A DNA stretch of 64,000 bases from positions 1 through 64,000 of the forward strand of contig JAKASG010000004.1 of assembly GCA_021828285.1 (NCBI GenBank), read 5' to 3'. Both the position numbers and the translations under genes were made by a program. Each line of letters begins with the position of its first letter. Positions within the stretch are counted from its first letter, which is position 1. The notes under the pieces were generated by a model, which was not told where the DNA came from, did not search any database, and saw nothing but the letters and a program-made list of their open reading frames with translations. The DNA comes from Acidobacteriota bacterium. Its GTDB lineage: Bacteria; Acidobacteriota; Terriglobia; UBA7540. Of this stretch, positions 8,423 through 18,572 are shown piece by piece.

Positions 8423-9442
8423 TTACTGGCTGGGCGCCTCCGGCCTCGGCGGTCGCTCATCGTACTTCCCGAAAATCATCTTGCCCGCGGCGGTCTGCAG
8501 GATGCTCGTGACGGAAATGTCAATCGTCTTTGAAATCATTTTCTTCGCGTTATCCACCACGACCATGGTCCCATCGTCGAGATACGCGACGCCCTGATTG
8601 TATTCTTTCCCTTCTTTCAAAATCAGGACGCGCATCGTTTCGCCGGGCAGGACCATCGGCTTCAGGGCGTTTGCGAGGTCATTGATGTTCAGCACCGGGA
8701 GGCTCTGGAGTTGGGCCACTTTATTGAGATTGAAGTCGTTGGTAATAATCTTGCCGTCGTACTTCTTCGCCAGCTCGATGAGCTTCATATCGACTTCCCG
8801 CAATTGGGGAAAATCATCCTCGACGATTTGGATCTGAATCGTCGCTATTTTCTGCATTCGCTGCAGGATGTCGAGCCCGCGCCGCCCCCGCGCGCGCTTC
8901 AAGGAGTCGGCGGAATCGGCGACCAGTTGTAGCTCTCGCAGGACGAATTTCGGGATAATCAAGGCCCCTTCGATGAACCCGGTCTCGCAGACGTCGGCGA
9001 TGCGGCCGTCAATGATGACGCTGGTATCGAGAATTTTGGCGGTCTTTTTCGATTGCCACTCCGTGTTGAACAATCCGCCGAGGGCTGAAAGGTTGAGCAA
9101 ATCTCCTTTCGTCGCGCCGATCGCCACGCCCACATAGGACATGACCAGGAGCAGAGCCACCTGAATGAAAGATCGCTCCCGCACTTCGAGCGACGTCAGG
9201 CTCAGCAAGTGGCCGATCATGAACGCGCACAAAATGCCGAGCGTCGCGCCAGCCGCGGCGCCAATCAGGCGCTTGAGGCTTGCCCGTTCGAGGCGTATCT
9301 CGACCCAAACGGCGAACGCCCCAAGCACCGCTCCCGTAGCGCCAGCCTCCCAATGCGAAAGCCTGAAAGGACGCAGATGATAAGCCGTGGCGACGAAAAT
9401 GATAACGAATAAAGCGCGAACGAGCTTCCCTTCCCACGACAT
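8423..9442 (-). CDS. PIN/TRAM-domain membrane protein (YacL-like)
   Basis: A 339-residue protein with an N-terminal membrane region of about four hydrophobic segments (residues 8-115), then a PIN nuclease-like domain and a C-terminal TRAM domain. The PIN domain begins KILDTSVIIDGRIADV and carries further acidic residues in DGKIITNDFNLNK. The TRAM part is GKEYNQGVAYLDDGTMVVVDNAKK. This arrangement is that of Bacillus YacL and related proteins conserved beside ispD; an RNA-related role is presumed but not established. AAGGAGGAA before ATG 9442 is a strong ribosome site. Confidence 0.9.
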   Translation of the reverse strand: MSWEGKLVRALFVIIFVATAYHLRPFRLSHWEAGATGAVLGAFAVWVEIRLERASLKRLIGAAAGATLGILCAFMIGHLLSLTSLEVRERSFIQVALLLVMSYVGVAIGATKGDLLNLSALGGLFNTEWQSKKTAKILDTSVIIDGRIADVCETGFIEGALIIPKFVLRELQLVADSADSLKRARGRRGLDILQRMQKIATIQIQIVEDDFPQLREVDMKLIELAKKYDGKIITNDFNLNKVAQLQSLPVLNINDLANALKPMVLPGETMRVLILKEGKEYNQGVAYLDDGTMVVVDNAKKMISKTIDISVTSILQTAAGKMIFGKYDERPPRPEAPSQ

Positions 9443-9644
9443 ACGATTATTCCTCCTTCCTCGGGTGATTGATAATATCCGGTCATTCTAACAGGCTTTT
9501 GCCACTCTGTTATGGAACGGACGCTAGTATAAGCGTAGAAGGGCGTGACCGCAACCGCAAGACCCTTGCCCCTCCAATAATCCTCGAAGGGGCGATTTCC
9601 GCGGCTCCCCAGGAACGCCACGGCGGAGCGGGGCGAGCCCCCTC

Positions 9645-11033
9645 CTAAGTCTTGGACCGGCTTGAGCGAGCCTTAATGATAATCGGCGTTCCCGTGAACT
9701 CAAAATGCAGGCGAAGCTGGTTTTCAATATACCGCTCGGTCGAGAAATGAAGCTTTCCCGGACGGTTGGTGAAGGCCAGGAAGATCGGCGGGGAAACGCC
9801 GGCCTGGGCCAGATAGTAAACACGAAAAGCCCGGCCCGAAGGCGCCGGTGCACGGTCAAAATCGAGCGACTTGTTGAACCGGTTCAGCTCTGCCGCACTG
9901 ATTCTCTGTTCACGGGCCGCAGCCACCTCTCGAGCGGCGCGCATCAGCTTGCCCAGCCCGCGTCCTTCAAGCGCAGAGATAAAGACGATGGGCGCATAAT
10001 CCAGGTATTTCATCCGGCGGCGAATCGCCCCGGTAAATTTCTTCGCGTTGCCGGACTCGGTTCGGGCCTCGTCCCACTTGTTCACAACCAGCACCACGGA
10101 GCGGCCGCTCGAGTGCGCATAACCGGCGATGTGCGCGTCGGCCGCCGTCACGCCCTCAATTCCATCGAGCATCACCCAGGCCACGTCGGCGCGCTCGAGA
10201 TGTTTGCGCGCTTGAATGACGCTCAGCTTTTCAGCCAGCAAGTTCGTCTTCCCTTTGCGGCGAATTCCCGCCGTGTCAATCAGCCGATAGCGGCGGCCCT
10301 CATGTTCGATCTCCGCATCCACTGCGTCGCGGGTCGTGCCAGGCAAGGGCGTGACAATCGAGCGTTCTTCGTTGAGCAGCCGGTTGAGCAGCGTGGATTT
10401 GCCGACGTTCGGCCGGCCGATGATGGCCACTCGAATCGGTTCTCCCGAGTGGCTCGCCGCCGGCTCAACACTAGCGTCCGTCATTGGGTCGCCGGCGGAC
10501 GAGCCTTCGGAATGAGCCTCATCCATTGGAAAAGACGCAACGACGTGCTCGAGCAGTTCATCGAGACCCAGTCCATGCTCGGCCGAAACGGGGAAAAGGT
10601 TCCGAATCCCCAGCCGCTCGAAATCGGCGGCAAGATAAATATGTTGAAGCTGATCAACCTTGTTGACGGCGACGGCCAGCGGTTTCCCGGTCCGGCGAAG
10701 CAGCCGGGCAATCTCTTCATCGAGCGCGGTCGGACCTTCGCGTGCGTCCACGACCAACACCAGTTGGGCCGCTCCTTCGATGGCGGTTTGCGCCTGGCGG
10801 AAAATCTCCTGGGCCATTTGTTCGCGCGCGTCGGGAATCATGCCGCCCGTATCCACGATTTCGAACGTCCTGCCAAGCCATTCGGCGGGCGCGTAGAGCC
10901 GGTCACGCGTCATTCCCGGCTCGTTGCCGACGAGCGCGCGGCGGCGGCCGGCGATCCGGTTGAAAAGCGTCGATTTGCCGACATTCGGCCGCCCAACAAT
11001 CGCAACCCTCGGTACGGGATTCTCTTTGCGCAT
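9645..11033 (-). CDS. der: ribosome-assembly GTPase Der (EngA)
   Basis: A 462-residue tandem GTPase needed for 50S subunit assembly. Domain one has VAIVGRPNVGKSTLFNRI, DTGG and NKVD. Domain two repeats VAIIGRPNVGKSTLLNRL, DTAG and NKWD. A KH-like C-terminal domain ends with YFRVYYLAQAG-type and GTPIII motifs. A Ser/Ala/Glu-rich linker of about 25 residues separates the two G domains. ATG 11033 is preferred over the TTG two codons upstream. The gene diverges from the dinG-type helicase across about 155 bases. Confidence 0.96.
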   Translation of the reverse strand: MRKENPVPRVAIVGRPNVGKSTLFNRIAGRRRALVGNEPGMTRDRLYAPAEWLGRTFEIVDTGGMIPDAREQMAQEIFRQAQTAIEGAAQLVLVVDAREGPTALDEEIARLLRRTGKPLAVAVNKVDQLQHIYLAADFERLGIRNLFPVSAEHGLGLDELLEHVVASFPMDEAHSEGSSAGDPMTDASVEPAASHSGEPIRVAIIGRPNVGKSTLLNRLLNEERSIVTPLPGTTRDAVDAEIEHEGRRYRLIDTAGIRRKGKTNLLAEKLSVIQARKHLERADVAWVMLDGIEGVTAADAHIAGYAHSSGRSVVLVVNKWDEARTESGNAKKFTGAIRRRMKYLDYAPIVFISALEGRGLGKLMRAAREVAAAREQRISAAELNRFNKSLDFDRAPAPSGRAFRVYYLAQAGVSPPIFLAFTNRPGKLHFSTERYIENQLRLHFEFTGTPIIIKARSSRSKT

Positions 11034-11188
11034 CGCCAAAGCTTCACTCCGCCTGCTTGCCGACTCTTATGCTATGCTTTCCGCTAGGAAAAACAAAAGG
11101 CAAAACCCTCCCGGCGCCTGGTTCGAAGGCGGGAGGATCATTGAGCCTCGAAGCGGATGGGGATCCGGAATCCAATCCAAGAAAGACG

Positions 11189-13120
11189 ATGACTCCGAAT
11201 CAAAAGGAAAAAGCCGCGCTCGGCAGAGTTTTCGGGGAACAGGGATGGCTGGCCCGCCATCACGCCCATTACGAATTCAGGCCGTCGCAGCTCGAAATGG
11301 CGGAGGCGGTGGAATCCGCGCTCGAACAGGGCCGCCAACTGATCGTTGAAGCAGGAACGGGAACCGGCAAGACACTCGCCTATCTGGTGCCTCTGATTCG
11401 CAGCGGCCAGCGCGTCGTGATCTCGACGGGAACCAAAAATCTGCAAGAGCAGCTTTTCTTCAAGGATATTCCGTTTCTCAAGAAGCTCTTCCCCAAATTG
11501 CGCGCCACCCTGATGAAGGGCCGGCAGAATTACCTTTGCCGGCAAAAGCTTTACGACATGGAAAAGCAGCCGGTGCTGCACGGCATGGAGGAAGTGACGC
11601 TCTACGCCCGGCTTCGCGAGTGGGAGCGCGAAACCGAAACCGGAGACCGCGCGGAGGTGAAAGGGCTTTCGGACGCAAGCGAGTTGTGGCCCCGGCTGGA
11701 CGCCCGGCGTGAGACCTGCACGGGCCAGAAATGCGCACAATTCAACCGCTGCTTCATCACCTGGATGCACCAGCGCGCGGCGGAGTCCGATTTGATCATC
11801 GTCAACCACCACCTCTTCTTCGCCGATCTCGCGCTCAAACAGACCGAATACGCGAGCCTGCTGCCCGATTACACCGCCGTGGTTTTTGATGAGGCGCACG
11901 AGATCGAAGAAGTCGCGACGCAATATTTCGGCCGGCAGATTTCTAACTATCGCGTCGAAGAACTCGCGCGTGACACCGAAGCAGGGCTCAAACTGAAGGG
12001 CATTGCAAGCGCCGAGACGCTCGCCGCGGTGCGAGAGCTGCGCCGCCATAGCGACGCCTTCTTCGAGCTTTTTCCCCAGGCCGAAGGGCGCACGAACTTC
12101 GACCGCCGTGAGACCTTTCTCGACGCTCACCTCCCGGCTTATGACGGCCTGCGCAACGCGCTCTGCCGCTTAGAGACGGAGATTGCCGCCATCAAGAGCC
12201 GCCCGGAGGAAATCGCGCAGCTCGAAAGCCGCTCCGCGGACCTCCGGCAAACGCTCGAAACGGTGCTCGAAAGCCGCGACCGGAACCTTGTCTTCTGGTG
12301 GGAGCGCCGCGGGCGCGGAGTTTTTCTGGAAGCCGCCCCGATTGACGTTTCCTCGATTCTGCGCGAGAAGCTCTTCGAGCGTGTTCGGACGGTCATCCTT
12401 ACTTCGGCCACGCTCGCCGTTTCCGGCAATTTTGGTTTTCTGAAGAGCCGGCTGGGCGTGACCGGCGCGGGCGAAAAAATTCTCGATTCGCACTTCGATT
12501 ACCCGCGCCAGACGCTGCTTTATACCCCGCTCCACCTCACCGACCCGCGCGATGCACAATTCCCGCGTCTCGCCGCCGAGGAACTGGTGGGGATTCTGAA
12601 GGCGACGCAGGGCCGCGCGTTCGTGCTTTTCACTTCGCACCAGCAAATGCGCGACGTTTACGAAAGAGTTCGGGAACGAATCCGTTTCCCGCTCATGCTG
12701 CAGGGTGACGCGCCGCGCACGGCGCTCCTCAATCGTTTCCGCACGACGCCCCACGCCGTCCTCTTCGCGACCGCTTCATTCTGGCAGGGCGTGGACGTTC
12801 AAGGACCTCAACTGAGCGCCGTCATCATTGACCGGCTTCCTTTCGCCGTGCCAACGGATCCCGTCGTGGCCGCCCGCATTCGCCAGATCAACGAAGACGG
12901 CGGAAACGCTTTTGTGGATTATCAGCTTCCCCAGGCCGTCATCGCGCTCAAACAGGGTTTCGGCCGGCTTATCCGCAGTGAAAGCGACCGGGGCGTGCTC
13001 ACGCTGCTCGACCATCGCCTGATCAAGAAACCTTACGGCAAAGCGTTTCTTGAAAGCCTGCCTTCCTATCGCCGGACGACCCGGCTGGAAGACGTTGAGG
13101 CTTTCATGCGAGAATGTTGA
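11189..13120 (+). CDS. DinG/YoaA-type ATP-dependent DNA helicase
   Basis: A 643-residue superfamily 2 iron-sulfur helicase. The motifs in order are FRPSQLEMAEAV (Q-motif region), VEAGTGTGKTLAYLVPL (Walker A), four cysteines in NYLCRQKL, ETCTGQKC and NRC that would hold a 4Fe-4S cluster, IVNHHLFF, VVFDEAHEIEE (DEAH box), LTSATLAVSG, and the C-terminal LFTSHQQM and QGFGRLIRS motifs. Such enzymes unwind 5'-tailed duplexes, R-loops or stalled forks. The start at 11189 follows AAGAAAGACG; the longer open frame upstream is unlike the family. Confidence 0.9.
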   Translation: MTPNQKEKAALGRVFGEQGWLARHHAHYEFRPSQLEMAEAVESALEQGRQLIVEAGTGTGKTLAYLVPLIRSGQRVVISTGTKNLQEQLFFKDIPFLKKLFPKLRATLMKGRQNYLCRQKLYDMEKQPVLHGMEEVTLYARLREWERETETGDRAEVKGLSDASELWPRLDARRETCTGQKCAQFNRCFITWMHQRAAESDLIIVNHHLFFADLALKQTEYASLLPDYTAVVFDEAHEIEEVATQYFGRQISNYRVEELARDTEAGLKLKGIASAETLAAVRELRRHSDAFFELFPQAEGRTNFDRRETFLDAHLPAYDGLRNALCRLETEIAAIKSRPEEIAQLESRSADLRQTLETVLESRDRNLVFWWERRGRGVFLEAAPIDVSSILREKLFERVRTVILTSATLAVSGNFGFLKSRLGVTGAGEKILDSHFDYPRQTLLYTPLHLTDPRDAQFPRLAAEELVGILKATQGRAFVLFTSHQQMRDVYERVRERIRFPLMLQGDAPRTALLNRFRTTPHAVLFATASFWQGVDVQGPQLSAVIIDRLPFAVPTDPVVAARIRQINEDGGNAFVDYQLPQAVIALKQGFGRLIRSESDRGVLTLLDHRLIKKPYGKAFLESLPSYRRTTRLEDVEAFMREC

Positions 13121-13195
13121 TTTGCGGCAATACGCCGGTTGCGCCGGGGGTTTCCGGCGCGCGGAAAACAGGCGGAGCGCCCGGCAAGGAGCTCG

Positions 13196-13588
13196 ATGTA
13201 CCGGGTTTCGGTTGATTACTCGTTCGCTGCGGGTCACGCCCTGCGGGGCTATAAGGGAAAGTGTGAAAACGTCCACGGGCACAACTACAAAGTTCGCGTG
13301 AACGTCGCCGGTGACCAGCTCAACGCCATCGGATTGCTGGTGGACTTCGTAGATTTGCGCGCCGCGCTTCGGAAAATCATCGAGCGGCTGGACCATCGCA
13401 TGCTGAACGATCTTGAACCCTTTGACCGGTTGAATCCTTCGGCCGAGAATCTGGCGGCTTATTTTGCCGCAGAGCTTGGACGGGCGTTCGAATCGCAGCC
13501 CGTCCGAATCGAGGCTGTGACCGTTTGGGAAACGGACACTACTTCGGCCACTTATTACCCGGCGCCGGTGCGGGGCGCTTCGCCGTAG
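13196..13588 (+). CDS. queD: 6-carboxy-tetrahydropterin synthase
   Basis: A 130-residue enzyme converting dihydroneopterin triphosphate to 6-carboxytetrahydropterin, the first dedicated step towards queuosine. The zinc ligands are visible as His in SFAAGHAL and the pair in ENVHGHNY, with the catalytic Cys in YKGKCENV. The C-terminal VTVWETDTTSATY is the family ending, including the substrate-binding Glu. AAGGAGCTCG precedes ATG 13196. It opens the queD-queE-queC run, whose products make preQ0. Confidence 0.94.
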   Translation: MYRVSVDYSFAAGHALRGYKGKCENVHGHNYKVRVNVAGDQLNAIGLLVDFVDLRAALRKIIERLDHRMLNDLEPFDRLNPSAENLAAYFAAELGRAFESQPVRIEAVTVWETDTTSATYYPAPVRGASP

Positions 13589-13673
13589 CGCCATCGGACG
13601 CACAGGGTTCACCGCAAAGGATGGGTTGAATCCACGGCAACCATGCCGGGCCGCAAAGCGCGGCGGATGCTCG

Positions 13674-14315
13674 ATGACCGTCACTGAAATTTTCAAATCC
13701 ATTCAGGGCGAATCCACCTACGCGGGCTTGCCTTGCGCCTTCATCCGGCTCACCGGCTGCAACCTGCGCTGCCACTGGTGTGACACGGCCTACGCTTTCT
13801 ACGGCGGCCGGAAGATGACGGGTGAGGAAGTGTTTCAGCGGGTCGAGCAGCTCGGCGCGAAGCTCGTCGAATTCACCGGAGGCGAGCCGCTTCTGCAGGA
13901 GCGCGAAGTCGTCCCGCTCTCCGAGCGCCTGCTCGAAGCGGGCTATCGAGTGTTGATCGAAACGAGCGGCGAACGCTTCATTGGCCGGCTGCCGCGGCCC
14001 GTAGTCAAGGTGGTGGACGTGAAATGTCCGGGCAGCGGCGAAAGCGGCAGTTTTTGTGTGGATAATCTCGCGGCGCTCGAGCGGAAGGATCAGGTGAAGT
14101 TTGTGATTCTCGACGAAGCCGATTATCGCTTCGCCCGGGAATTTCTGGCCGAGCATCGCCTCGGCGATCGCGTGGACGAGGTGGTCTTTTCGCCCGTCTT
14201 CGGCCGCCTCGGCGCGCGGCCTCTGGCCGAATGGATCCTCCGCGACGGACTCGGAGTGCGGCTGGGCTTGCAACTTCACAAATTCATCTGGGATCCTGCC
14301 GCGCGCGGAGTCTGA
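13674..14315 (+). CDS. queE: 7-carboxy-7-deazaguanine synthase (radical SAM)
   Basis: A 213-residue radical SAM enzyme forming the deazaguanine ring from QueD's product. The N-terminus [14 protein letters not shown] is the QueE signature. The cluster motif is [10 protein letters not shown] (CxxxCxxC), and [10 protein letters not shown] follows as the SAM-binding GGE motif. The start at 13674 places MTVTEIF first, as in relatives; an upstream ATG would add 16 residues. It lies about 85 bases after queD. Confidence 0.94.
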   Translation: MTVTEIFKSIQGESTYAGLPCAFIRLTGCNLRCHWCDTAYAFYGGRKMTGEEVFQRVEQLGAKLVEFTGGEPLLQEREVVPLSERLLEAGYRVLIETSGERFIGRLPRPVVKVVDVKCPGSGESGSFCVDNLAALERKDQVKFVILDEADYRFAREFLAEHRLGDRVDEVVFSPVFGRLGARPLAEWILRDGLGVRLGLQLHKFIWDPAARGV

Positions 14316-14346
14316 GGCTGGCCGACATCCTGCGGCGAAACAACGC

Positions 14347-15090
14347 ATGAGTCAATCTGAAAAAGCCTCGCAATCGAAACCGCTTGCTGTTGTGCTGGCG
14401 AGCGGCGGGATGGACAGTTGCGTCACGACGGCAATAGCGGCAGAGGACTATCGCCTTGCGATGCTGCATGTGACCTACGGCCAGCGCACCGCGGCTCGCG
14501 AGCTGAAATCCTTTGAGGCCCTGGCGGATTTTTACAACGCGGAGCGCCGAATGGTCTCGCGCGTGGATGCTCTGGGGCAAATCGGCGGATCGAGCCTGAC
14601 CGACGCGCGCATCGCGGTTGAGCCGGCGAATCTCGAACGCAAAGAGATTCCTTCGAGCTACGTGCCCTTCCGCAACGCCCATTTCCTTGCGATTGCTGTT
14701 TCCTGGGGGGAAACGCTTGGCGCGAGCAAAATTTTTATCGGCGCGGTCGCAGAGGACAGCTCAGGTTACCCGGACTGCCGGCCGGCATATTACGAAGCGT
14801 TCAACCGCGTCATTCACGAGGGCACCGCGCCCGGGACGCAGCTCGGGATCGTGACTCCGGTGATTCATCTCCGCAAGAGTGAAATCTTAAAGCGCGGCCT
14901 GGCGCTCGGCGCGCCCCTCGAGCTGACCTGGTCGTGTTACCAGGATGAAGAGCGCGCTTGCGGAGTTTGCGACAGTTGCGCTTTGCGCCTGCGAGCCTTT
15001 AAGGAAGCGGGCGTCGAAGATCCGATTCCCTATCGCGTTCGCCCCGATTATTCCGCTGCGATTTCCGCCAGTGTGCAGGGCGGGCATTGA
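14347..15090 (+). CDS. queC: 7-cyano-7-deazaguanine synthase
   Basis: A 247-residue ATP-dependent PP-loop enzyme making preQ0 from 7-carboxy-7-deazaguanine and ammonia. [17 protein letters not shown] is the PP-loop (SGGxDS), and the C-terminal [18 protein letters not shown] supplies the four zinc cysteines. The length and both motifs are canonical. It follows queE by 31 bases and ends the que operon. No preQ1 riboswitch was recognised ahead of queD. Confidence 0.95.
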   Translation: MSQSEKASQSKPLAVVLASGGMDSCVTTAIAAEDYRLAMLHVTYGQRTAARELKSFEALADFYNAERRMVSRVDALGQIGGSSLTDARIAVEPANLERKEIPSSYVPFRNAHFLAIAVSWGETLGASKIFIGAVAEDSSGYPDCRPAYYEAFNRVIHEGTAPGTQLGIVTPVIHLRKSEILKRGLALGAPLELTWSCYQDEERACGVCDSCALRLRAFKEAGVEDPIPYRVRPDYSAAISASVQGGH

Positions 15091-15134
15091 GAGGCGCTGC
15101 GAAACGCAATACAATAGAGGGTGTGGAGGTTGAG

Positions 15135-16199
15135 ATGGGAAAACACGATAAACAACGAATGCTCAAAGGTGCGCTGGCACTGATCGCTGCCTTGGCGATG
15201 GCAGCGCCGCTGTTCGCGCAGACATCCGGGGGAGTGACCGGCTTCGCTAAGGACCCGAGCGGCAAGCCTTATGTCGGTTATACGATCCTCATTAAACGCC
15301 AGGACGTCAACGAAACCTATAAGACCAAGACGAACAAACACGGCCGGTACGTTTACATCGGCCTGCCCATCGGCGTTTACAAAGTCACATTGATATCTCC
15401 GGACGGCAAGCCCGTTTTTTACATCAGCAAGAACGTCGGCATGGGCGACCCCACCGAAATTGATTTCGACATGGCCAAAGAGGAACAGCGCGCCAAGGAA
15501 GAAGAGGCGAAGAATCCCGTCGTACAGCAGGCGCAGCAACAGCAAGCCAAGGAACAGAAAAAATTCGTAAGCCTTTCGGTTATCTACAATCAGGGGACGG
15601 CGCTCTATAACAAGCAGGATTACGCGGGGGCGGCGGCGCAGTTCGAAAAGGCTTTGCCGCTGGCAAGCGGAAAAAATGAGCTGGTGGTGCTCACTCGCCT
15701 GGCCGATAGTTACGACAAAGCGAAAGATTACAAAAATGCTATTGCGACCTACCAAAAAGCGATTCAACTGGCCCCCACCGAAGCCGACCTTTACAACAAT
15801 CTGGGCAGCGTTTACTCCGATATGGGAGATATCAAGTCAGCCGAACTGCAGTACGAGAAGGCGGCCCAGACCGATCCAACTCATGCGGCCATGTATTACT
15901 ACAACATGGGCGTAACCTTCGTGAATGAAAACCAGCCGGACGCCGCATTAAACGCCTTTCAGAAGGCGATTAAGGCCGATCCCACTTACGCCGAGGCCTA
16001 TTTTCAGGAAGGCCAAACCCTGCTGAGCAAGGCCAGCACCTCGCCCAGCGGAAAGACTGTTTTTCCGCCAGGAACGGCCGAGGCATACCAAACCTATCTG
16101 AAGCTCGCTCCGACGGGGCCGAATGCCGCCACGGCGAAGGCCATTCTGCAGACTTTGCAGGCGGGAGTTCAAACCCAATATAAAGCGAAGAGGCGCTGA
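15135..16199 (+). CDS. exported TPR protein with carboxypeptidase-regulatory-like domain
   Basis: A 354-residue protein with a signal peptide (LKGALALIAALAMAAPLFAQ). A beta-sandwich follows, with GGVTGFAKDPSGKPYVGYTI and KHGRYVYIGLPIGVYKVTL, the pattern of the carboxypeptidase-regulatory-like fold common in acidobacterial envelope proteins. After a Glu/Gln-rich linker (about 115-145, likely coiled coil) come at least four tetratricopeptide repeats (AIATYQKAIQLAPTEADLYNNLG and similar). GGAGGTTGAG before ATG 15135 fixes the start. It probably scaffolds envelope proteins; no enzymatic motif was seen. Confidence 0.8.
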   Translation: MGKHDKQRMLKGALALIAALAMAAPLFAQTSGGVTGFAKDPSGKPYVGYTILIKRQDVNETYKTKTNKHGRYVYIGLPIGVYKVTLISPDGKPVFYISKNVGMGDPTEIDFDMAKEEQRAKEEEAKNPVVQQAQQQQAKEQKKFVSLSVIYNQGTALYNKQDYAGAAAQFEKALPLASGKNELVVLTRLADSYDKAKDYKNAIATYQKAIQLAPTEADLYNNLGSVYSDMGDIKSAELQYEKAAQTDPTHAAMYYYNMGVTFVNENQPDAALNAFQKAIKADPTYAEAYFQEGQTLLSKASTSPSGKTVFPPGTAEAYQTYLKLAPTGPNAATAKAILQTLQAGVQTQYKAKRR

Positions 16200-16203
16200 G
16201 GGA

Positions 16204-16926
16204 ATGGAGGCTTCATCGCCGCGAGCCGCGCGTTATGCGGCGACGCTTGATATTCCTGCGTCTTGGAGGGTGCGGACAGTTTTTTTCGCTCTGGCGCTCT
16301 TCATGTCCGGCGGAAGGCTCTTCGCTGATACAGTTTTCCGGGCGAGCGCCCAGGGCCCTCCTCACATTGTCCTGAGCCAGTGCATCGTCGTCAGCCAGAG
16401 TTCTTCCCTGTTGCAGTGCAAGCATTTTGACCTGAAAAAGCGCCGCGTGGTCATTGTACAGTTGGAGCAAAAGAGCCTGCCCTACACGGTCAAAATTAGC
16501 TCCCCGCAATCGCACCAGATGATCGTTAATTTATGGAAGGAATTCGGTTACACGACCGAAATCACCGACCTTCAAGGCAAAACCACGACGCTTTACGACT
16601 CTTATCTCGATTTTTTTCCTCCGGCCGGTACTTTCTTCCTGAGGCCTGTTCCTCCGGCCACCCATTTTTCGATCAAGCTCGAGGGCGGTGGATTCGATGA
16701 AATCGATTTTTCAAAAATATCGAAGGTGGAAATCGAAGGGCGCACGTTGAAGATTACTCTTCGCAACGGCAACGGCCCCGTTGAACAAGGGACGATGATC
16801 ATGCCCACCACGCAGCCTGCTGTGGCCCACTTCATGGGCATCACGAGCCAATACTCGCCCGAGAACAAAAACGTGTTTGACTTCTCGATTCCTTTGCAAA
16901 AGCTCAAAGAAATCGTTTTCCAATAG
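16204..16926 (+). CDS. hypothetical exported protein
   Basis: A 240-residue protein that I do not recognise. It starts at 16204 after GAGGGA, five bases behind the TPR gene, so the two are probably cotranscribed. After a somewhat long basic N-region a hydrophobic stretch (VFFALALFMSGGRLFAD) looks like a signal peptide. The mature part is beta-rich with many Lys/Thr/Ser, contains FFPPAGTFFLRPVPP, and ends with an ISKVEIEGRTLKITL section. No catalytic motif or membrane span follows. Confidence 0.6.
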   Translation: MEASSPRAARYAATLDIPASWRVRTVFFALALFMSGGRLFADTVFRASAQGPPHIVLSQCIVVSQSSSLLQCKHFDLKKRRVVIVQLEQKSLPYTVKISSPQSHQMIVNLWKEFGYTTEITDLQGKTTTLYDSYLDFFPPAGTFFLRPVPPATHFSIKLEGGGFDEIDFSKISKVEIEGRTLKITLRNGNGPVEQGTMIMPTTQPAVAHFMGITSQYSPENKNVFDFSIPLQKLKEIVFQ

Positions 16927-17038
16927 CGTGGGATTCAAATTCACGAGGCCGTCGAGCGCGAACGTTGGCCGAACGCCTCGACGCCCGCGCGTGAGTGTGT
17001 TAACTTAAGAGATTCCGCAGCATTTTATTCTTCGAACT

Positions 17039-18361
17039 ATGGCCGAAATCATTCCCTTTCGCGCGCTTCGTTACCATCAGAAAATTGCGGGCGACCTGGC
17101 GAACCTGGTCACCCAACCCTATGACAAAATCACGCCGGAAATGCAGGCGCGCTACTATCAGGCGAGCCCTTACAATCTCGTGCGAATCATCCTGGGCCAC
17201 CGCGCCGCGGACGATACCGCCGGGAACAACGTCTATACGCGCGCCCGAGCGGACTTCCGCGACTGGATCGCCCGAGGTGTTCTTGAAGCCGAGCGCGAGC
17301 CGGCTTTCTACGCCTACTCTCAGGATTATGTTCTGCCCGGCTCCGCAGGCGTGAAAAAAGTTCGCCAGGCGCTCATCGGACTTTGCCGGATTGAGGATTA
17401 TTCCGCCGGCATCATCCATCGCCATGAGGAAACGCTCGCTGGACCGAAAGCCGACCGCATGGAATTGCTCAAGGCGACGCGAGCCCACTTCGGCCAGATT
17501 TTTCTTCTTTATAGCGATCCTGCAGGCGAAATCGAGCGGCTGCTCGCGCGGCGCATGGCCACGGCGCCGGACGAGGCGGTCAAGGATGAATTGGGCACGG
17601 TCCATTCCGTCGGGCGCATTGGCGATGCGGAAACCATCGAGCGCCTGAGCGAATGGATGAAAGACAAGAAAATGGTGATCGCCGACGGACATCATCGGTA
17701 TGAGACGGCACTCGCCTACCGCAACGCGTGCCGCGCCCAAGGGGGCGAAGACCTCCGCGCCGAATACGTCATGGTGACTATGGTGCGGCTCGAAAGCGAA
17801 AACCTCACCATTCTTCCAACGCACCGCGTGGTCTATAGCCTCGCGCGCTTCGATTGGTCCCGCTTCCTGGCGGACTCACGACGTTACTTCGACGTTCAGG
17901 AAATTCCCGCTGCCCCCGCGGATGCACTCCTCGAGACCCTCCATCGCGCAGGAGAGCAAAGGCCGTCGTGGATCGCCTTCGCAGGCGCGAACCGCGTGTG
18001 TTTACTCGGCTTGCGCGCGGATTTGAATCTCGCAGACGAGCTCCCCGACGTTGCGCCCGGCGTACGCCGGCTCGACGTCGTTCTGCTCCATCGTCTCGCG
18101 ATCGAAAAAATTCTCCAGGTTGATCGCCAGGCCGTGCGGGAAGAAAAAAATTTGCACTACGAGCGCGGCGCCCAGGCAGCGATCCAAGCCGTTGAAGCGA
18201 ACAAGGCCCAACTGGCTTTCCTGATGAATCCCACCCCTGTGGCGGACGTCTGGTCGAACGCGCTTGGGGGCCAGCCCATGCCGCAGAAGTCCACGGATTT
18301 TTATCCCAAGATGCTTTCCGGTTTGACCATCTACTGGCTCGATAATCCCGCCGGTATTTGA
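17039..18361 (+). CDS. DUF1015 family protein
   Basis: A 440-residue protein of the DUF1015 family, widespread in bacteria and with some members linked to serine or phosphate-transfer chemistry. The N-terminus AEIIPFRALRYHQKIAGDLANLVTQPYD is the family signature. IADGHHRYETALAYRN carries the conserved Asp-Gly-His-His-Arg-Tyr-Glu motif near residues 215-230. No signal peptide is present, so it is cytosolic. It stands alone, about 110 bases after the hypothetical exported protein. The biochemical role here is not established. Confidence 0.88.
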   Translation: MAEIIPFRALRYHQKIAGDLANLVTQPYDKITPEMQARYYQASPYNLVRIILGHRAADDTAGNNVYTRARADFRDWIARGVLEAEREPAFYAYSQDYVLPGSAGVKKVRQALIGLCRIEDYSAGIIHRHEETLAGPKADRMELLKATRAHFGQIFLLYSDPAGEIERLLARRMATAPDEAVKDELGTVHSVGRIGDAETIERLSEWMKDKKMVIADGHHRYETALAYRNACRAQGGEDLRAEYVMVTMVRLESENLTILPTHRVVYSLARFDWSRFLADSRRYFDVQEIPAAPADALLETLHRAGEQRPSWIAFAGANRVCLLGLRADLNLADELPDVAPGVRRLDVVLLHRLAIEKILQVDRQAVREEKNLHYERGAQAAIQAVEANKAQLAFLMNPTPVADVWSNALGGQPMPQKSTDFYPKMLSGLTIYWLDNPAGI

Positions 18362-18572
18362 ACCCGCTGCAAAAAAGCAGTCCGCTCTGAACTCGCCTGA
18401 GAAACCGGCTCCTCGTATCTTAGGATTGCTGCGTCGCGAAAGCGGGGCGGCTCATCGCGAGAACGTTGAGGCAACTATTCATATTCCGGCCGAAGCCGGG
18501 AACGAGAGCCGCAAGGATGGCTGCGCGAGGCTTAATTTCAAAAGACTCAGGCAGGGTTGATGGCCGAAGCCG

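Noticed and set aside
13121-13195. Possible preQ1 riboswitch before queD
   Set aside because: The stretch is short and GC-rich and shows no preQ1 aptamer pattern.
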